In this document: one piece after another, positions 17,542-28,459 of the stretch
Position numbering within the stretch: the first letter of the stretch is position 1
Layout: the number at the start of each line of letters is the position of its first letter
Assembly: GCA_947625475.1 (NCBI GenBank)
Contig: CANQOL010000023.1
Location: forward strand, 1 to 48,714
Source: an uncultured Acetatifactor sp.
GTDB lineage: Bacteria > Bacillota > Clostridia > Lachnospirales > Lachnospiraceae
DNA: 48,714 nt
Direction of reading: 5' to 3'
Notes under the pieces: model-generated
Databases searched by the model: none
What the model saw: the letters and a program-made list of their open reading frames with translations, nothing else
Told to the model about the DNA's origin: nothing
Translations under genes and position numbers: made by a program

Positions 17542-17643
17542 GTATGATGCACTATTGTGGAGTGGTGTGCTTATTTTGTTGGTATTTTCACAAAAAACCG
17601 ACAACGGAGAAGCTCAAATCAAATAGAACGGGGTGAAATGTCA

Positions 17644-20600
17644 ATGGAAAAGAACAGAATACGTCCTACTGCTGACAGCAAGAATATGCGTATGAGTTAT
17701 TCGCGACAAAAAGAAGTATTAGAGATGCCCAACCTGATCGAAGTCCAGAAGGACTCCTATCGGTGGTTCCTGGAGGAAGGCTTGAAGGAAGTCTTCGAGG
17801 ACATCTCTCCCATTGCTGACTACAGCGGCTCCCTCAGCCTGGAGTTTGTGGACTTTGTACTCTGTAAGGATGACGTGAAGTATTCGATTGAAGAATGCAA
17901 AGAGAGAGACGCCAACTACGCCGCCCCCCTGAAGGTAAAGGTGCGCCTTTACAATAAGGAAAAGGAGGAGATCAGCGAGCATGAGATCTTCATGGGCGAC
18001 CTGCCCCTGATGACTGAGACCGGCACCTTTATCATCAACGGTGCGGAGCGTGTCATCGTGAGCCAGCTGGTCCGTTCCCCCGGTATCTATTACGCTGTCG
18101 GACACGATAAGATAGGAAAGAAGCTGTTCTCCTGCACGGTGATCCCCAACAGGGGCGCCTGGCTGGAGTATGAGACGGACTCCAACGATGTGTTCTATGT
18201 CCGGGTGGACAGAACCAGAAAGGTGCCCGTCACGGTGCTGATCCGTGCCCTGGGACTTGGCACCAACGACGAGATCCGGGAGGTCTTCGGAGACGAGCCC
18301 AAGATCGAGGCGAGCTTTGGAAAGGACACTGCCGAGAATTATCAGGAGGGCCTCCTTGAACTGTACAAAAAGATCCGTCCCGGCGAGCCCTTAAGCGTGG
18401 AGAGCGCCGAGAGCCTGATCAAGGCCATGTTCTTTGACCCCCGCAGATATGATCTGGCCAAGGTGGGCAGATATAAATTCAACAAGAAGCTGGCCCTGCG
18501 CAACCGCATCCGCCATCAGATCCTGGCGGCGGACGTGGTGGACCCCTCCACCGGTGAGGTGATCGCGGCTGCGGGCACCAAGGTGACGGCGGATCTGGCG
18601 GATACCATTCAGAACGCGGCAGTGCCCTTCGTATATATTCAGACCGAGGAGAAGAATGTAAAGGTTCTCTCCAATATGATGGTGAAGCTCACCGGATTTG
18701 TGGACTGCAATCCCAGAGAGCTGGGGATCAAGGAGCTGGTGTACTATCCGCTGCTCTCCCAGATCCTTCAGGAGTTTGGGGACGATCCGGAGAAGCTGGC
18801 GGAGGCCATCAAAAAGAACGCCCATGAGCTGGTGCCCAAGCATATCACAAAGGAGGATATTTTTGCCTCCATCAACTACAATATGCACCTGGAGTACGGC
18901 CTGGGGAACGATGACGATATTGACCATCTGGGGAACAGACGGATCCGGGCGGTGGGCGAGCTTTTGCAGAACCAGTACCGCATCGGCCTCTCCCGTATGG
19001 AGAGAGTGGTGCGCGAGCGCATGACCACCCACGACGCGGAGGAAATCTCCCCCCAGTCCCTGATCAACATCAAGCCGGTGACGGCTGCGGTGAAGGAGTT
19101 CTTCGGTTCCTCCCAGCTGTCCCAGTTTATGGATCAGAACAACCCTCTGGGCGAGCTGACCCACAAGAGACGTCTCTCGGCCCTGGGCCCCGGCGGCCTG
19201 TCCCGTGACAGAGCCGGGTTTGAGGTCCGTGACGTGCACTATTCCCACTACGGGAGAATGTGCCCCATTGAGACCCCCGAGGGCCCCAACATCGGCCTGA
19301 TCAACTCCCTGGCCAGCTATGCCAGGATCAACGAGTACGGCTTTGTGGAGGCCCCCTACCGGAAGATAGACAAATCCGACCCCTCCAACCCTGTGGTGAC
19401 GGACGTGGTGGAATATATGACGGCCGACGAGGAGGACAATTATCATGTGGCCCAGGCCAGCGCGGCGCTGGATTCGGAGGGGCATTTTGTCCGCAACATG
19501 GTTTCCGGCCGTTACAAGGACGAGACCCAGGAGTATCCCCGTTCCATGTTCGATTACATGGATGTGTCTCCCAAGATGGTGTTCTCCGTGGCTACTGCGC
19601 TGATCCCCTTCCTGGAGAACGACGACGCGAACCGGGCTCTGATGGGCTCCAACATGCAGCGTCAGGCGGTGCCTCTTCTGATGACGGAGGCCCCTGTGGT
19701 GGGAACCGGTATGGAGGTCAAGACGGCGGTGGACTCCGGCGTCTGTGTGGTGAGCCCCAAGGCCGGCACGGTGGACTATGTGGCCTCCGATGTGATCCGG
19801 ATTACATTTGACGACGGGGAGAAGAAGGAGTTCCATCTGACCAAGTTTGCCCGCAGCAACCAGTCCAACTGCTACAACCAGAAGCCCATAGTGTGCAAGG
19901 GCGACCGTGTGGAGGCAGGGCAGGTGATCGCGGACGGCCCCTCCACCAAGGATGGGGAGCTGGCTCTGGGCAAGAACCCTCTGATCGGCTTCATGACCTG
20001 GGAGGGCTACAACTATGAGGATGCGGTACTGCTCAGCGAGAGACTGGTGCAGGAGGATGTGTATACCTCCGTGCACATTGAGGAATATGAGGCGGAGGCC
20101 CGTGACACCAAATTGGGCCCCGAGGAAATTACCCGGGATGTGCCCGGCGTGAGCGACGATGCCCTGAAGGATCTGGACGATCGGGGTATTATCCGCATCG
20201 GCGCCGAGGTCCGGGCGGGAGATATCCTGGTGGGCAAGGTGACCCCCAAGGGGGAGACGGAGCTGACCGCGGAGGAAAGACTCCTTCGCGCCATCTTCGG
20301 CGAGAAGGCCAGAGAGGTGCGGGACACCTCCCTGAAGGTGCCTCACGGCGAGTACGGCATTGTGGTGGACGCCAAGGTGTTCACCAGGGAGAACTGCGAC
20401 GAGCTCTCTCCCGGCGTCAATCAGGCGGTGCGCGTATATATTGCCCAGAAGAGAAAGATTTCCGTGGGCGACAAGATGGCAGGCCGTCACGGCAACAAGG
20501 GTGTGGTCTCCCGGGTGCTGCCCGTGGAGGATATGCCCTATCTGCCCAACGGGCGTCCTCTGGATATCGTGCTGAATCCTCTGGGCGTGCCTTCCCGTAT

Positions 20601-21501
20601 GAATATTGGACAGGTACTGGAGATCCATCTGTCCCTGGCCGCGAAGGCCCTGGGCTTCAACGTGGCGACCCCCGTGTTTGACGGCGCCAACGAGAGGGAC
20701 ATTATGGACACTCTGGATCTGGCAAACGACTATGTAAATCTGGAGTGGGAGGAGTTTGAGAAAAAGCATAAGGAGGAGCTCCTGCCCGAGGTGATGCAGT
20801 ATCTATACGAGCACAGGGACCACAGAGAGGTCTGGAAGGGCGTCCCCATCTCCAGGGACGGCAAGGTGCGCCTGCGGGACGGCAGGACCGGCGAGTACTT
20901 TGACAGCCCGGTCACCATCGGCCACATGCACTATTTGAAGCTCCATCACCTGGTGGACGACAAGATCCATGCCCGTTCCACCGGCCCGTACTCTCTGGTA
21001 ACCCAGCAGCCTCTGGGCGGCAAGGCCCAGTTCGGCGGACAGCGTTTCGGCGAGATGGAGGTCTGGGCCCTGGAGGCATACGGCGCATCCTACACTCTGC
21101 AGGAGATCCTGACGGTGAAGTCGGACGATGTGGTGGGACGTGTGAAGACCTACGAGGCCATCATCAAGGGAGACAATATCCCTGAGCCCAGCATCCCTGA
21201 GTCCTTCAAGGTGCTGCTCAAGGAGCTGCAGGCCCTGGGCCTGGATGTGCGGGTGCTTCGGGACGACAACACGGAAGTGGAGATCATGGAGAATATCGAC
21301 TACGGCGATACGGACTACCGCTTCGAGATGGAGGGGAACGACAAGTACGACGATTATGACAGCGGGTCCCTGGGAGCCATGGGCTATCAGAAGCAGGAGT
21401 TTGACGAGGAGAGCGAGTCTCTGGTCACCTCCGAGGACGAATTTGACGGCAGCTTTGACGAGGAAGGTTACGACGACGCGGAGTTTGACTATAACGAGTA
21501 A
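17644..21501 (+). CDS. rpoB: DNA-directed RNA polymerase subunit beta
   Basis: A 1285-residue beta subunit starting [22 protein letters not shown]. The rifampicin pocket [17 protein letters not shown]...[20 protein letters not shown] is wild type at the classic resistance positions. [15 protein letters not shown] and [20 protein letters not shown] are conserved active-site and clamp motifs. A start two codons upstream (ATG 17638) is also possible; GGGGTG fits either. The frame further up to 17557 is leader. The C-terminus carries an unusual acidic tail of about 70 residues ([22 protein letters not shown]...). rpoC follows after 20 bases. Confidence 0.97.
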   Translation: MEKNRIRPTADSKNMRMSYSRQKEVLEMPNLIEVQKDSYRWFLEEGLKEVFEDISPIADYSGSLSLEFVDFVLCKDDVKYSIEECKERDANYAAPLKVKVRLYNKEKEEISEHEIFMGDLPLMTETGTFIINGAERVIVSQLVRSPGIYYAVGHDKIGKKLFSCTVIPNRGAWLEYETDSNDVFYVRVDRTRKVPVTVLIRALGLGTNDEIREVFGDEPKIEASFGKDTAENYQEGLLELYKKIRPGEPLSVESAESLIKAMFFDPRRYDLAKVGRYKFNKKLALRNRIRHQILAADVVDPSTGEVIAAAGTKVTADLADTIQNAAVPFVYIQTEEKNVKVLSNMMVKLTGFVDCNPRELGIKELVYYPLLSQILQEFGDDPEKLAEAIKKNAHELVPKHITKEDIFASINYNMHLEYGLGNDDDIDHLGNRRIRAVGELLQNQYRIGLSRMERVVRERMTTHDAEEISPQSLINIKPVTAAVKEFFGSSQLSQFMDQNNPLGELTHKRRLSALGPGGLSRDRAGFEVRDVHYSHYGRMCPIETPEGPNIGLINSLASYARINEYGFVEAPYRKIDKSDPSNPVVTDVVEYMTADEEDNYHVAQASAALDSEGHFVRNMVSGRYKDETQEYPRSMFDYMDVSPKMVFSVATALIPFLENDDANRALMGSNMQRQAVPLLMTEAPVVGTGMEVKTAVDSGVCVVSPKAGTVDYVASDVIRITFDDGEKKEFHLTKFARSNQSNCYNQKPIVCKGDRVEAGQVIADGPSTKDGELALGKNPLIGFMTWEGYNYEDAVLLSERLVQEDVYTSVHIEEYEAEARDTKLGPEEITRDVPGVSDDALKDLDDRGIIRIGAEVRAGDILVGKVTPKGETELTAEERLLRAIFGEKAREVRDTSLKVPHGEYGIVVDAKVFTRENCDELSPGVNQAVRVYIAQKRKISVGDKMAGRHGNKGVVSRVLPVEDMPYLPNGRPLDIVLNPLGVPSRMNIGQVLEIHLSLAAKALGFNVATPVFDGANERDIMDTLDLANDYVNLEWEEFEKKHKEELLPEVMQYLYEHRDHREVWKGVPISRDGKVRLRDGRTGEYFDSPVTIGHMHYLKLHHLVDDKIHARSTGPYSLVTQQPLGGKAQFGGQRFGEMEVWALEAYGASYTLQEILTVKSDDVVGRVKTYEAIIKGDNIPEPSIPESFKVLLKELQALGLDVRVLRDDNTEVEIMENIDYGDTDYRFEMEGNDKYDDYDSGSLGAMGYQKQEFDEESESLVTSEDEFDGSFDEEGYDDAEFDYNE

Positions 21502-21521
21502 AAGGAAAGGGAGTGTCATTC

Positions 21522-24500
21522 ATGCCAGAAATGAAGAAGGATACCTATCAGCCGATGACATTTGACGCCATCAAGATCGGATTAGCTTCCCCGGAAAAGA
21601 TGCGCGAGTGGTCTCACGGAGAGGTGCTCAAGCCGGAGACCATCAATTACAGGACTTTGAAGCCGGAGCGGGACGGGCTGTTCTGCGAGAGGATTTTCGG
21701 ACCCAGCAAGGACTGGGAGTGCCACTGCGGCAAATATAAAAAGATCCGCTACAAGGGCGTGGTCTGCGACAGATGCGGCGTGGAGGTCACCAAGGCCAGC
21801 GTGCGCCGGGAGCGCATGGGACATATTGAGCTGGCGGCCCCCGTCTCCCATATCTGGTATTTCAAGGGGATCCCCAGCCGGATGGGGCTGATCCTGGATT
21901 TATCCCCCAGGGTGCTGGAGAAGGTTTTGTACTTTGCCTCCTACATCGTGCTGGATCCGGGGGAGAGCAGCTTAGAGTACAAGCAGATTTTGTCGGAGAG
22001 AGAATATCAGGACGCCAGGGAGACCTGGGGCAATAAATTCCGTGTGGGCATGGGAGCGGAGGCTATCAAGGAGCTTCTGCAGGCCATTGACCTGGAGACC
22101 GAGGCCCAGGAGCTGAAGACCGGCCTGCGGGAATCCACCGGCCAGAAGCGGGCCCGCATTATTAAGAGGCTTGAGGTGGTGGAGGCATTCCGGGGCTCGG
22201 GCAACAAGCCGGAGTGGATGATTATGGACACCATCCCGGTGATCCCGCCCGATCTGCGCCCCATGGTGCAGCTGGACGGCGGCCGTTTTGCCACCTCCGA
22301 TCTGAATGATCTCTACAGGAGAATCATCAACCGGAACAACCGTCTCAAGAGGCTGCTTGAGCTGGGAGCGCCCGATATCATTGTGCGCAACGAGAAGCGC
22401 ATGCTCCAGGAGGCGGTGGATGCCCTGATCGACAACGGCAGAAGAGGGCGTCCTGTCACCGGGCCCGGCAACCGGGCGCTGAAATCCCTGTCGGATATGC
22501 TCAAGGGCAAATCCGGACGGTTCCGTCAGAACCTGCTGGGCAAGCGTGTGGACTATTCGGGACGTTCCGTGATCGTGGTGGGCCCGGAGCTGAAAATTTA
22601 TCAGTGCGGCCTGCCCAAGGAGATGGCCATTGAGCTGTTCAAGCCCTTTGTGATGAAGGAGCTTGTGGCCAAGGGCATCAGCCAGAACATCAAGAACGCA
22701 AAGAAGCTGGTGGAGAGACTGCACACCCAGGTGTGGGATGTGCTGGAGGAAGTGATCAAGGAGCATCCCGTGATGCTCAACCGTGCCCCTACTCTGCACA
22801 GGCTTGGAATACAGGCATTTGAGCCGATCCTGGTGGAGGGCAAAGCCATCAAGCTGCATCCCCTGGTGTGTACCGCCTTCAACGCGGACTTCGACGGGGA
22901 CCAGATGGCCGTGCACCTTCCCCTGTCCGTGGAGGCCCAGGCGGAGTGCCGCTTCCTGCTGCTCTCCCCCAATAACCTGCTGAAGCCTTCGGATGGCGGC
23001 CCTGTGGCCGTCCCCACCCAGGATATGGTGCTGGGCATCTACTACCTGACCCAGGAGAGACCCGGCGCGCTGGGCGAGGGCAAGTTCTTTAAGAACGTGA
23101 ATGAAGCGATCCTGTCCTATGAGAACGGTTATATCACCCTGCACTCCCGCATCAAGGTGAGGGTTTCCAAGAAGAACGCCCAGGGAGAGACCGTGACCGG
23201 CACGGTGGAGTCCACGCTGGGAAGGTTTTTGTTCAACGAGATCCTGCCTCAGGATCTGGGCTTTGTGGACAGAAGCGACCCGGAGAACCTGCTGAAGCTG
23301 GAGGTGGATTTCCACGTCAAGAGAAGCGGCTTAAAGCAGATTTTGGAGAAGGTTATCAACACCCACGGAGCCTCCAGAACCGCAGAGGTGATGGACGATG
23401 TGAAGGCCATCGGCTACAAGTATTCCACCAAGGCCGCCATGACGGTTTCCATCTCCGATATGACCGTGCCCGCCCAGAAGAGCGAGCTTCTGGCTGCCGC
23501 TCAAGCCACCGTGGATAAGATCTCTGCCAACTACCGCAGGGGCCTGATCACCGAGGAGGAGAGATACCGGGCGGTGGTGGAGACCTGGAACGAGACGGAT
23601 AAGGAACTGACGGACGTGCTGCTGGCAGGTCTGGACAAATACAACAATATCTTTATGATGGCGGACTCCGGAGCCCGTGGCTCCAACCAGCAGATCAAGC
23701 AGCTGGCGGGTATGCGGGGCCTGATGGCGGACACCACCGGACGTACCATCGAGCTGCCCATCAAATCCAACTTCCGTGAGGGCCTGGACGTGCTGGAGTA
23801 TTTCATGTCCGCCCACGGCGCCAGAAAGGGACTCTCCGACACGGCTCTGCGTACCGCGGACTCCGGGTATCTGACCCGCCGTATGGTGGATGTGTCTCAG
23901 GAGCTGATTATCCGGGAGGTGGACTGCTGCGAGGGCCGGGACGAGATCCCCGGCATGACCGTAAAGGCATTTATGGACGGCAGGGAGACCATCGAAAGCC
24001 TGAAGGACAGAATTACAGGGAGATATTCCTGTGAGGATATCTATGACGGGGACGGCAATGTGATTGTGAAGCGCAACCACATGATTACCCCCAGCAGAGC
24101 GGCAAAGATCTTAAGTGTGGGTGTGAATGAGCAGGGCGGCCCTGTGGAGGCGGTGAAGATCCGCACCATTTTAAGCTGCCGCTCCCACGACGGAATCTGC
24201 GCCAAGTGCTACGGGGCCAACATGGCCACCGGCGAGGCCGTCCAGGTGGGCGAGGCGGTAGGCATCATTGCGGCCCAGTCCATCGGCGAGCCCGGCACAC
24301 AGCTGACCATGCGTACCTTCCATACCGGCGGCGTGGCGGGCGACGATATCACACAGGGTCTTCCCCGTGTGGAGGAGCTCTTCGAGGCCAGAAAGCCCAA
24401 GGGACTTGCCATTATCGCGGAGTTTGCCGGTAAGGCGGAGATCCGCGACACCAAGAAGAAGAGAGAGGTGGTCATCACCAATGAGGAGACGGGGGAGAGC

Positions 24501-25322
24501 AAGACCTATCTGATCCCTTACGGCTCCCGCATTAAGATTGTGGACGGTCAGGAGCTGGATGCCGGCGACGAGTTGACAGAGGGCAGCGTGAACCCGCATG
24601 ATCTTTTAAAGATCAAGGGGATCCGGGCCGTACAGGATTATATGCTCAGAGAGGTACAGAGGGTGTACCGTCTTCAGGGCGTTGACATTGCAGATAAGCA
24701 CATTGAGGTGATTGTGCGCCAGATGCTCAAGAAGGTCCGCATTGAGAACAACGGGGACACGGAGTTCCTGCCGGGTACTTTGGTGGATGTGCTGGATTAC
24801 GAGGATCTGAATGAGGAACTGATTGCCCAGGGCAGGCAGCCCGCAGAGGGCAAGCAGGTGATGCTGGGCATCACGAAGGCCGCTCTGGCCACCAATTCCT
24901 TCCTGTCCGCGGCTTCCTTCCAGGAGACCACAAAGGTTCTCACGGAGGCGGCTATCAAGGGCAAGATCGATCCTCTGATCGGTCTGAAGGAGAACGTGAT
25001 TATCGGTAAGCTGATCCCGGCAGGCACCGGCATGAAGAGATACCGCAATACCAGACTCAGCACCGACGAGGAGTTCCTGGCCATCGATGAAGGAATGCCG
25101 GAAGAGGAATCCCAGGAGGATTCCGGCCTTGGAGCGGAGGAGGACGCCGGGCAGATCGGGCCTGAGGGCGAGACGCTTGAGGATGAGGTGCTTGAGGGCG
25201 ATGAGCTTGAGAGCGGAGAGCTTGGGAGCGATGAGCCGGATCAGGAGGATGTCCCGGAGGAAGATGGGGACGTGCTGCAGGTTCAGGAAGAGCTGGTGAC
25301 CGCCGGCGCGGATGAACTGTAA
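21522..25322 (+). CDS. rpoC: DNA-directed RNA polymerase subunit beta'
   Basis: A 1266-residue beta' subunit. The N-terminal zinc ribbon shows [20 protein letters not shown]. The catalytic NADFDGDQM holds the three Mg-binding Asp residues at 456, 458 and 460. The trigger loop region has [11 protein letters not shown], and the bridge helix region [11 protein letters not shown] 21522 follows AGGGAG at 8 bases; a GTG at 21513 is in frame but sits on that site. The last 75 residues after the conserved end ([15 protein letters not shown]) are a strongly acidic tail of EDE/GDE/SGE type. It ends in a bidirectional terminator. Confidence 0.97.
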   Translation: MPEMKKDTYQPMTFDAIKIGLASPEKMREWSHGEVLKPETINYRTLKPERDGLFCERIFGPSKDWECHCGKYKKIRYKGVVCDRCGVEVTKASVRRERMGHIELAAPVSHIWYFKGIPSRMGLILDLSPRVLEKVLYFASYIVLDPGESSLEYKQILSEREYQDARETWGNKFRVGMGAEAIKELLQAIDLETEAQELKTGLRESTGQKRARIIKRLEVVEAFRGSGNKPEWMIMDTIPVIPPDLRPMVQLDGGRFATSDLNDLYRRIINRNNRLKRLLELGAPDIIVRNEKRMLQEAVDALIDNGRRGRPVTGPGNRALKSLSDMLKGKSGRFRQNLLGKRVDYSGRSVIVVGPELKIYQCGLPKEMAIELFKPFVMKELVAKGISQNIKNAKKLVERLHTQVWDVLEEVIKEHPVMLNRAPTLHRLGIQAFEPILVEGKAIKLHPLVCTAFNADFDGDQMAVHLPLSVEAQAECRFLLLSPNNLLKPSDGGPVAVPTQDMVLGIYYLTQERPGALGEGKFFKNVNEAILSYENGYITLHSRIKVRVSKKNAQGETVTGTVESTLGRFLFNEILPQDLGFVDRSDPENLLKLEVDFHVKRSGLKQILEKVINTHGASRTAEVMDDVKAIGYKYSTKAAMTVSISDMTVPAQKSELLAAAQATVDKISANYRRGLITEEERYRAVVETWNETDKELTDVLLAGLDKYNNIFMMADSGARGSNQQIKQLAGMRGLMADTTGRTIELPIKSNFREGLDVLEYFMSAHGARKGLSDTALRTADSGYLTRRMVDVSQELIIREVDCCEGRDEIPGMTVKAFMDGRETIESLKDRITGRYSCEDIYDGDGNVIVKRNHMITPSRAAKILSVGVNEQGGPVEAVKIRTILSCRSHDGICAKCYGANMATGEAVQVGEAVGIIAAQSIGEPGTQLTMRTFHTGGVAGDDITQGLPRVEELFEARKPKGLAIIAEFAGKAEIRDTKKKREVVITNEETGESKTYLIPYGSRIKIVDGQELDAGDELTEGSVNPHDLLKIKGIRAVQDYMLREVQRVYRLQGVDIADKHIEVIVRQMLKKVRIENNGDTEFLPGTLVDVLDYEDLNEELIAQGRQPAEGKQVMLGITKAALATNSFLSAASFQETTKVLTEAAIKGKIDPLIGLKENVIIGKLIPAGTGMKRYRNTRLSTDEEFLAIDEGMPEEESQEDSGLGAEEDAGQIGPEGETLEDEVLEGDELESGELGSDEPDQEDVPEEDGDVLQVQEELVTAGADEL

Positions 25323-25380
25323 GGAGAACGGCCCTTGGCAGGCATCCCGGAAACTTTCCGCAGAGTATGGGAATATTATG

Positions 25381-25421
25381 TATCAAAAAGAGGACCGCGG
25401 CCTGCGGTCCTCTTTTTGATA
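25381..25421. terminator. Bidirectional terminator between rpoC and the minus-strand operon
   Basis: An 18-bp stem, TATCAAAAAGAGGACCGC (25381-25398) with GCGGTCCTCTTTTTGATA (25404-25421), has a 5-base loop. A-run and T-run on both sides make it work for rpoC (plus) and the facing operon (minus). Confidence 0.95.
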
Positions 25422-25445
25422 CATATATTCCGAAAAAGATATTCT

Positions 25446-25880
25446 TCAGGGAAGCACATTGAACGAATTGTTATACTCCGGCTCCTGAGTCAGGATCACC
25501 TGCCAGCAGGTAATGCGGTAAAAGCCTTCTCCCTGGGACGGGTGGAGGATCTCCAGGTTCACCTGGAGGGCCTGCATGTCTGACAGGGGAAAGAGCAGCT
25601 CCCGGCTCTGCCCCGCCGCCTCAAAGTAGGATGCCTCGTCGCCGGCGTCCAGATATATTTCCTGGAGGGAGGCGTCCAGCTGGGCCAGCGCCGAGTAGGC
25701 GTCATTGCATGCCCCGTAGTAGGCGCTGGTGCGCTCGGCCACCTTCCGGCTCAGGCGCCAGTCCGCGTTGGAGCTCACGATGGAGAGGGTGGCAAAGGAA
25801 ACCAGGCACAGGATCACAAAGATCATCAGAATGGAGGAAGTGCCGACGTTCACCCGAAACTCTGTCTTACGGCCTGCCAT
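25446..25880 (-). CDS. Pilin-operon single-span protein with VGTSS motif
   Basis: A 144-residue protein with a short basic N-terminus (MAGRKTEFRVNVG) and one membrane span (about residues 17-37). The rest is an extracytoplasmic domain rich in Asp, Ala and Tyr, probably helical then beta. The G13-TSSILMIF junction resembles a prepilin-peptidase site, but no Glu is present at +5. It overlaps the upstream gene by 14 bases, so it is translated with it. It is the last gene of the GspF-led operon; a minor pseudopilin or assembly role is inferred. I do not recognise a named family. Confidence 0.75.
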   Translation of the reverse strand: MAGRKTEFRVNVGTSSILMIFVILCLVSFATLSIVSSNADWRLSRKVAERTSAYYGACNDAYSALAQLDASLQEIYLDAGDEASYFEAAGQSRELLFPLSDMQALQVNLEILHPSQGEGFYRITCWQVILTQEPEYNNSFNVLP

Positions 25881-26289
25881 TTTCGTCCCCCCTTTCTCCG
25901 GGATAAAAGAGGATATGAAGAGAATAGATATCCCGCTGGGGATCCTCTCTCAAAAAGGTCCGGATATCCGCCTCCAGACAGTCCTGTCCGGCGCCGGCGA
26001 GCGAGAGGGTGGCGCAGTAGGAATCCTCAGTGACCGTGAGGGTGCGGCCGTCCTGGGACAGAGAGCTTCCCTCAAAGAGGGCCTGGACGGCGTCCAGCTC
26101 CCCCTGGCAGCCGTAAAAAGCCTCCGCCAGGTTCTGAGCGGCGGTCACGCCATAGTTTAGCTCCGTGGTCTGTCTGCTCAGATTCCTTGATTTTACAAAG
26201 AGCTGTACGCAGACCGTGCTGGCCAGGGAGAAAAACAGGAGCGATATAATCAGTTCCATTAAGAAGAGGGTTGTCTTGGAGTGTGTCAA
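25867..26289 (-). CDS. Pseudopilin-like single-span protein
   Basis: A 140-residue protein with the N-terminal pattern KTTLFLMELIISLLFFSLAS. It matches the type IV pilin motif (FTLIELL-like, with Glu12 in the +5 position) except that the residue before the expected cut is Thr, not Gly. One membrane span (about residues 8-30) precedes a globular part with two Cys (C92, C102 region). It overlaps the next gene by 14 bases. A minor pseudopilin of the GspH/I type is the best guess; whether it is processed is open. Confidence 0.7.
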   Translation of the reverse strand: MTHSKTTLFLMELIISLLFFSLASTVCVQLFVKSRNLSRQTTELNYGVTAAQNLAEAFYGCQGELDAVQALFEGSSLSQDGRTLTVTEDSYCATLSLAGAGQDCLEADIRTFLREDPQRDIYSLHILFYPGERGDENGRP

Positions 26290-26352
26290 GTATGTGATCC
26301 GCCTTTCGGATAATTGTGGTCAAATGGATCTGTCAGTTTAGCGGCCGGGCCG

Positions 26353-26844
26353 TCAATGGCTGTGGGTGGAGGCGTAGATGGTCTTCTCCTGGCCGTAGAC
26401 GGTGGTCAGCTTAAGGCACAGCAGCCGATCCTCCACGAACTGCGCCTGAAAGTCAGCCAGAGGAAGGATAGTGGCGCCGGCGGCCAGAGGGTTGGTCCCG
26501 ATGCTGCTCCCCTTGCGCATGAACAGCTCCCGCAGGCTGCCGTCGTAGAGATAGATGTAGGTTCCGTATTCCGTCCCGTTGAAGCTCTGGGTGAACACCA
26601 GGGCCTCCACGCCTTCCAAGGGCTCAATGGCAATACTGTCGTAGAGGTCGTTCTGGCGTATCTTTTCCGTCAGATAAGAGCTGGCTGTCCGGGAGTCGAA
26701 ATTCTGGCTCATATGGGAGACCGTATTCTGGTACACATTGGCTCCCAGCGTCACCAGAATCAGGGCTGAGAGGGTGAACACTCCGAACAGAAACAGCACA
26801 AAGAGTACGTCTACTATGTGATTTCCTTCCTGCTTTTTGAACAT
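26353..26844 (-). CDS. DUF4860-like pilin-operon protein
   Basis: A 163-residue protein beginning MFKKQEGNHIVDVLFVLFLFGVFTLSA. G7 followed by NHIVD looks like a prepilin cleavage site with Asp in place of the usual Glu at +5. One membrane span (about residues 12-36) is followed by a soluble domain with TASSYLTEKIRQND and a GTYIYLYDGSLRELF core, as in DUF4860 proteins found in clostridial pilin-like operons. Ribosome site AAGGCAC is weak. The function is unknown; a pseudopilin or tip component is inferred. Confidence 0.75.
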   Translation of the reverse strand: MFKKQEGNHIVDVLFVLFLFGVFTLSALILVTLGANVYQNTVSHMSQNFDSRTASSYLTEKIRQNDLYDSIAIEPLEGVEALVFTQSFNGTEYGTYIYLYDGSLRELFMRKGSSIGTNPLAAGATILPLADFQAQFVEDRLLCLKLTTVYGQEKTIYASTHSH

Positions 26845-26892
26845 GCCTGTGCCTTTCTTTTTTGAATGTATGACTGGCGGCCGGCGTCCGGC

Positions 26893-27234
26893 TCAGTCCG
26901 CTCCGCTTCTGGGGAGCACAGTCACCTCGGGCATCAGATTGGCGCCCATGGGCTGATAATCCACATAGAAGTCGTCCTTGTCGTAGGTCAGGCCGTAATG
27001 CTCCTCCAGATAAGTGAGACTGGGGGGATAAAAGCCCTCCACCGCGTAGCACTGGGAGATACTCCGGGCCAGGGCGGTCTCCAGGCTTTCCTGCTGCTTG
27101 GCCTGGGTCGTGTCTCCCACAGAGTGGATTCCCCGGATGAAGATCACCAGCAGCAGCAGGCCGAACAGAGGGGGCAGAAGGGAGATTACTTTATTTAAAT
27201 ATTCAAAAGAAGATTTTTCAAACCGGTTGCTCAT
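26893..27234 (-). CDS. Small membrane protein of the GspF operon
   Basis: A 113-residue protein. MSNRFEKSSFEYLNKVI leads into one span (SLLPPLFGLLLLVIFI, about residues 18-34), then an extracytoplasmic segment with AISQCYAVEGFYPPSLTYLEEHYG. That last stretch resembles the CxAxxGxYPxSLxxL motif common in pilin-like proteins (peptides following the first helix), though no Gly/Glu cleavage motif is present. ATG 27234 follows GGGAG; a TTG at 27258 overlapping the gspF-like stop is less likely. Unnamed family. Confidence 0.7.
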   Translation of the reverse strand: MSNRFEKSSFEYLNKVISLLPPLFGLLLLVIFIRGIHSVGDTTQAKQQESLETALARSISQCYAVEGFYPPSLTYLEEHYGLTYDKDDFYVDYQPMGANLMPEVTVLPRSGAD

Positions 27235-27250
27235 AGGTGCTTTCTCCCTC

Positions 27251-28300
27251 TTACCCAATGCTTGACATAATGCCCATCAGAGGCAGGATGAAGGACAGCA
27301 GGATCATTCCCACGATGATGGAGAGGATGATTACCAGGGTGGGCTCCAGCACAGCGATGATGGATTGGATCTTTTTGTCTGTCTCCTGCTCGTAGGAGTC
27401 GGCGATCCCCTGCATCACAGCGTCAATATTGCCGCTGCGGAAGCCGATGGCGATCATCCGGGAGTGCAGATTGCTGAAGATATGGGCTCCGGCCAAAGCC
27501 TCGGGCAGAGTGGAGCCGGCCTTGATCTGGTCCTTACAGCTCTTGATCCGCTCCTGCATCTTGGGATTATCCACCAGATTGGCGGCCATATCCAGGCTGG
27601 AGTAGGTGTCTATGCCGCTGCTCATGGTCATGGCCATGCCGCTGGCAAAGCGCTGGCAGGCATATTTTTCATTGAAATCCCTGGTCAGGGGCAGCCAGTT
27701 CAGGAAACGTCTGCACGCGTTCTTGAAGAAGGGGATCTTCAGAGAGGCAAAGTAGAACAGGATGGCGCCGCCGATCAGGATCAGAAGCACATAGGAGTAG
27801 CGGTTCAGGGTGGAGCCGATGCTCATCAAAGAGGCGGCAAAACCGCTGATCTCGCTGCCCAGCTCTGAAAATACCTGGTTGAATATGGGCAGGACCCGGC
27901 TCACCAGCACATAGATGACGGCGAACATCATGCCGATCATAATCAAAGGATAGGACACGGCGCTGCGGATGCCGGAGCGGATGTTGTCGTCCTTGGTGTA
28001 ATACTCTGACAGGGAGCGCAGGCAGGTGTCCAGGTTGCCTGATTCCTCGCCCAGGGAGATCAGATGCAGGCAGTAGTCGGGAAATACGCCGGTCCTGGCC
28101 AGCCCCTCGCTGAAGGGCTCCCCCACTCCGCACACGTCCCGCACGGTCTGCAGAATCTCCTTCCCCTCCTTGGTGTGTGTGTCGCTGAGCAGAATATCCA
28201 TACATTCCACGGGGAGAATGCCGGATTGGATGAGAAGGGCCGTCTGGTCACAGAAGGAGGCGATCTCGCTGGATGTCAACATTTTTTGCTTTTTTTTCAT
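27251..28300 (-). CDS. Type II secretion/type IV pilus platform protein, GspF family
   Basis: A 349-residue inner-membrane platform protein. Two GspF domains are visible: residues 10-135 (SSEIASFCDQTALLIQSGILPVE... LISLGEESGNLDTCL) and about 205-330 (FASGMAMTMSSGIDTYSSLDMAA... MIAIGFRSGNIDAVM). Membrane spans lie at about 115-140, 175-195 and 322-345. GspF/PilC proteins hold the assembly ATPase and support pilus growth. ATG 28300 has GGAG 6 bases upstream; ATG 28312 is possible. It is first in the operon, but no GspE/PilB ATPase or prepilin peptidase is next to it. Confidence 0.9.
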   Translation of the reverse strand: MKKKQKMLTSSEIASFCDQTALLIQSGILPVECMDILLSDTHTKEGKEILQTVRDVCGVGEPFSEGLARTGVFPDYCLHLISLGEESGNLDTCLRSLSEYYTKDDNIRSGIRSAVSYPLIMIGMMFAVIYVLVSRVLPIFNQVFSELGSEISGFAASLMSIGSTLNRYSYVLLILIGGAILFYFASLKIPFFKNACRRFLNWLPLTRDFNEKYACQRFASGMAMTMSSGIDTYSSLDMAANLVDNPKMQERIKSCKDQIKAGSTLPEALAGAHIFSNLHSRMIAIGFRSGNIDAVMQGIADSYEQETDKKIQSIIAVLEPTLVIILSIIVGMILLSFILPLMGIMSSIG

Positions 28301-28337
28301 AGGAATCTCCATTCCGGAGCGCTTTGCGCGACGGGGC

Positions 28338-28443
28338 GATGAGAAATTCGCGAATGCGATTTCTCATCTGCCATCATGAGAATTTGTGACGCTCCGGCAC
28401 AAATTCTCATGTGAAAAATCAGCACATCAGTGTGATTTTTCAC
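28338..28443. repeat. Three consecutive long hairpins
   Basis: Stem 1: GATGAGAAAT/ATTTCTCATC (28338-28347, 28359-28368). Stem 2: CATGAGAATTTGTG with its exact complement (28375-28388, 28398-28411). Stem 3: GTGAAAAATCA/TGATTTTTCAC (28411-28421, 28433-28443). They fill the gap between the lipoprotein gene and the gspF-like gene. The third ends A/T-rich and may terminate transcription of the upstream sigma operon. The compact array looks like a REP/BIME-type dispersed element. Confidence 0.85.
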
Positions 28444-28459
28444 ATTAATCCCCATTCTT

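Noticed and set aside
18391..20769. 792-residue minus-strand open frame over rpoB
   Set aside because: Shadow of rpoB caused by codon bias; no motif, no start signals.
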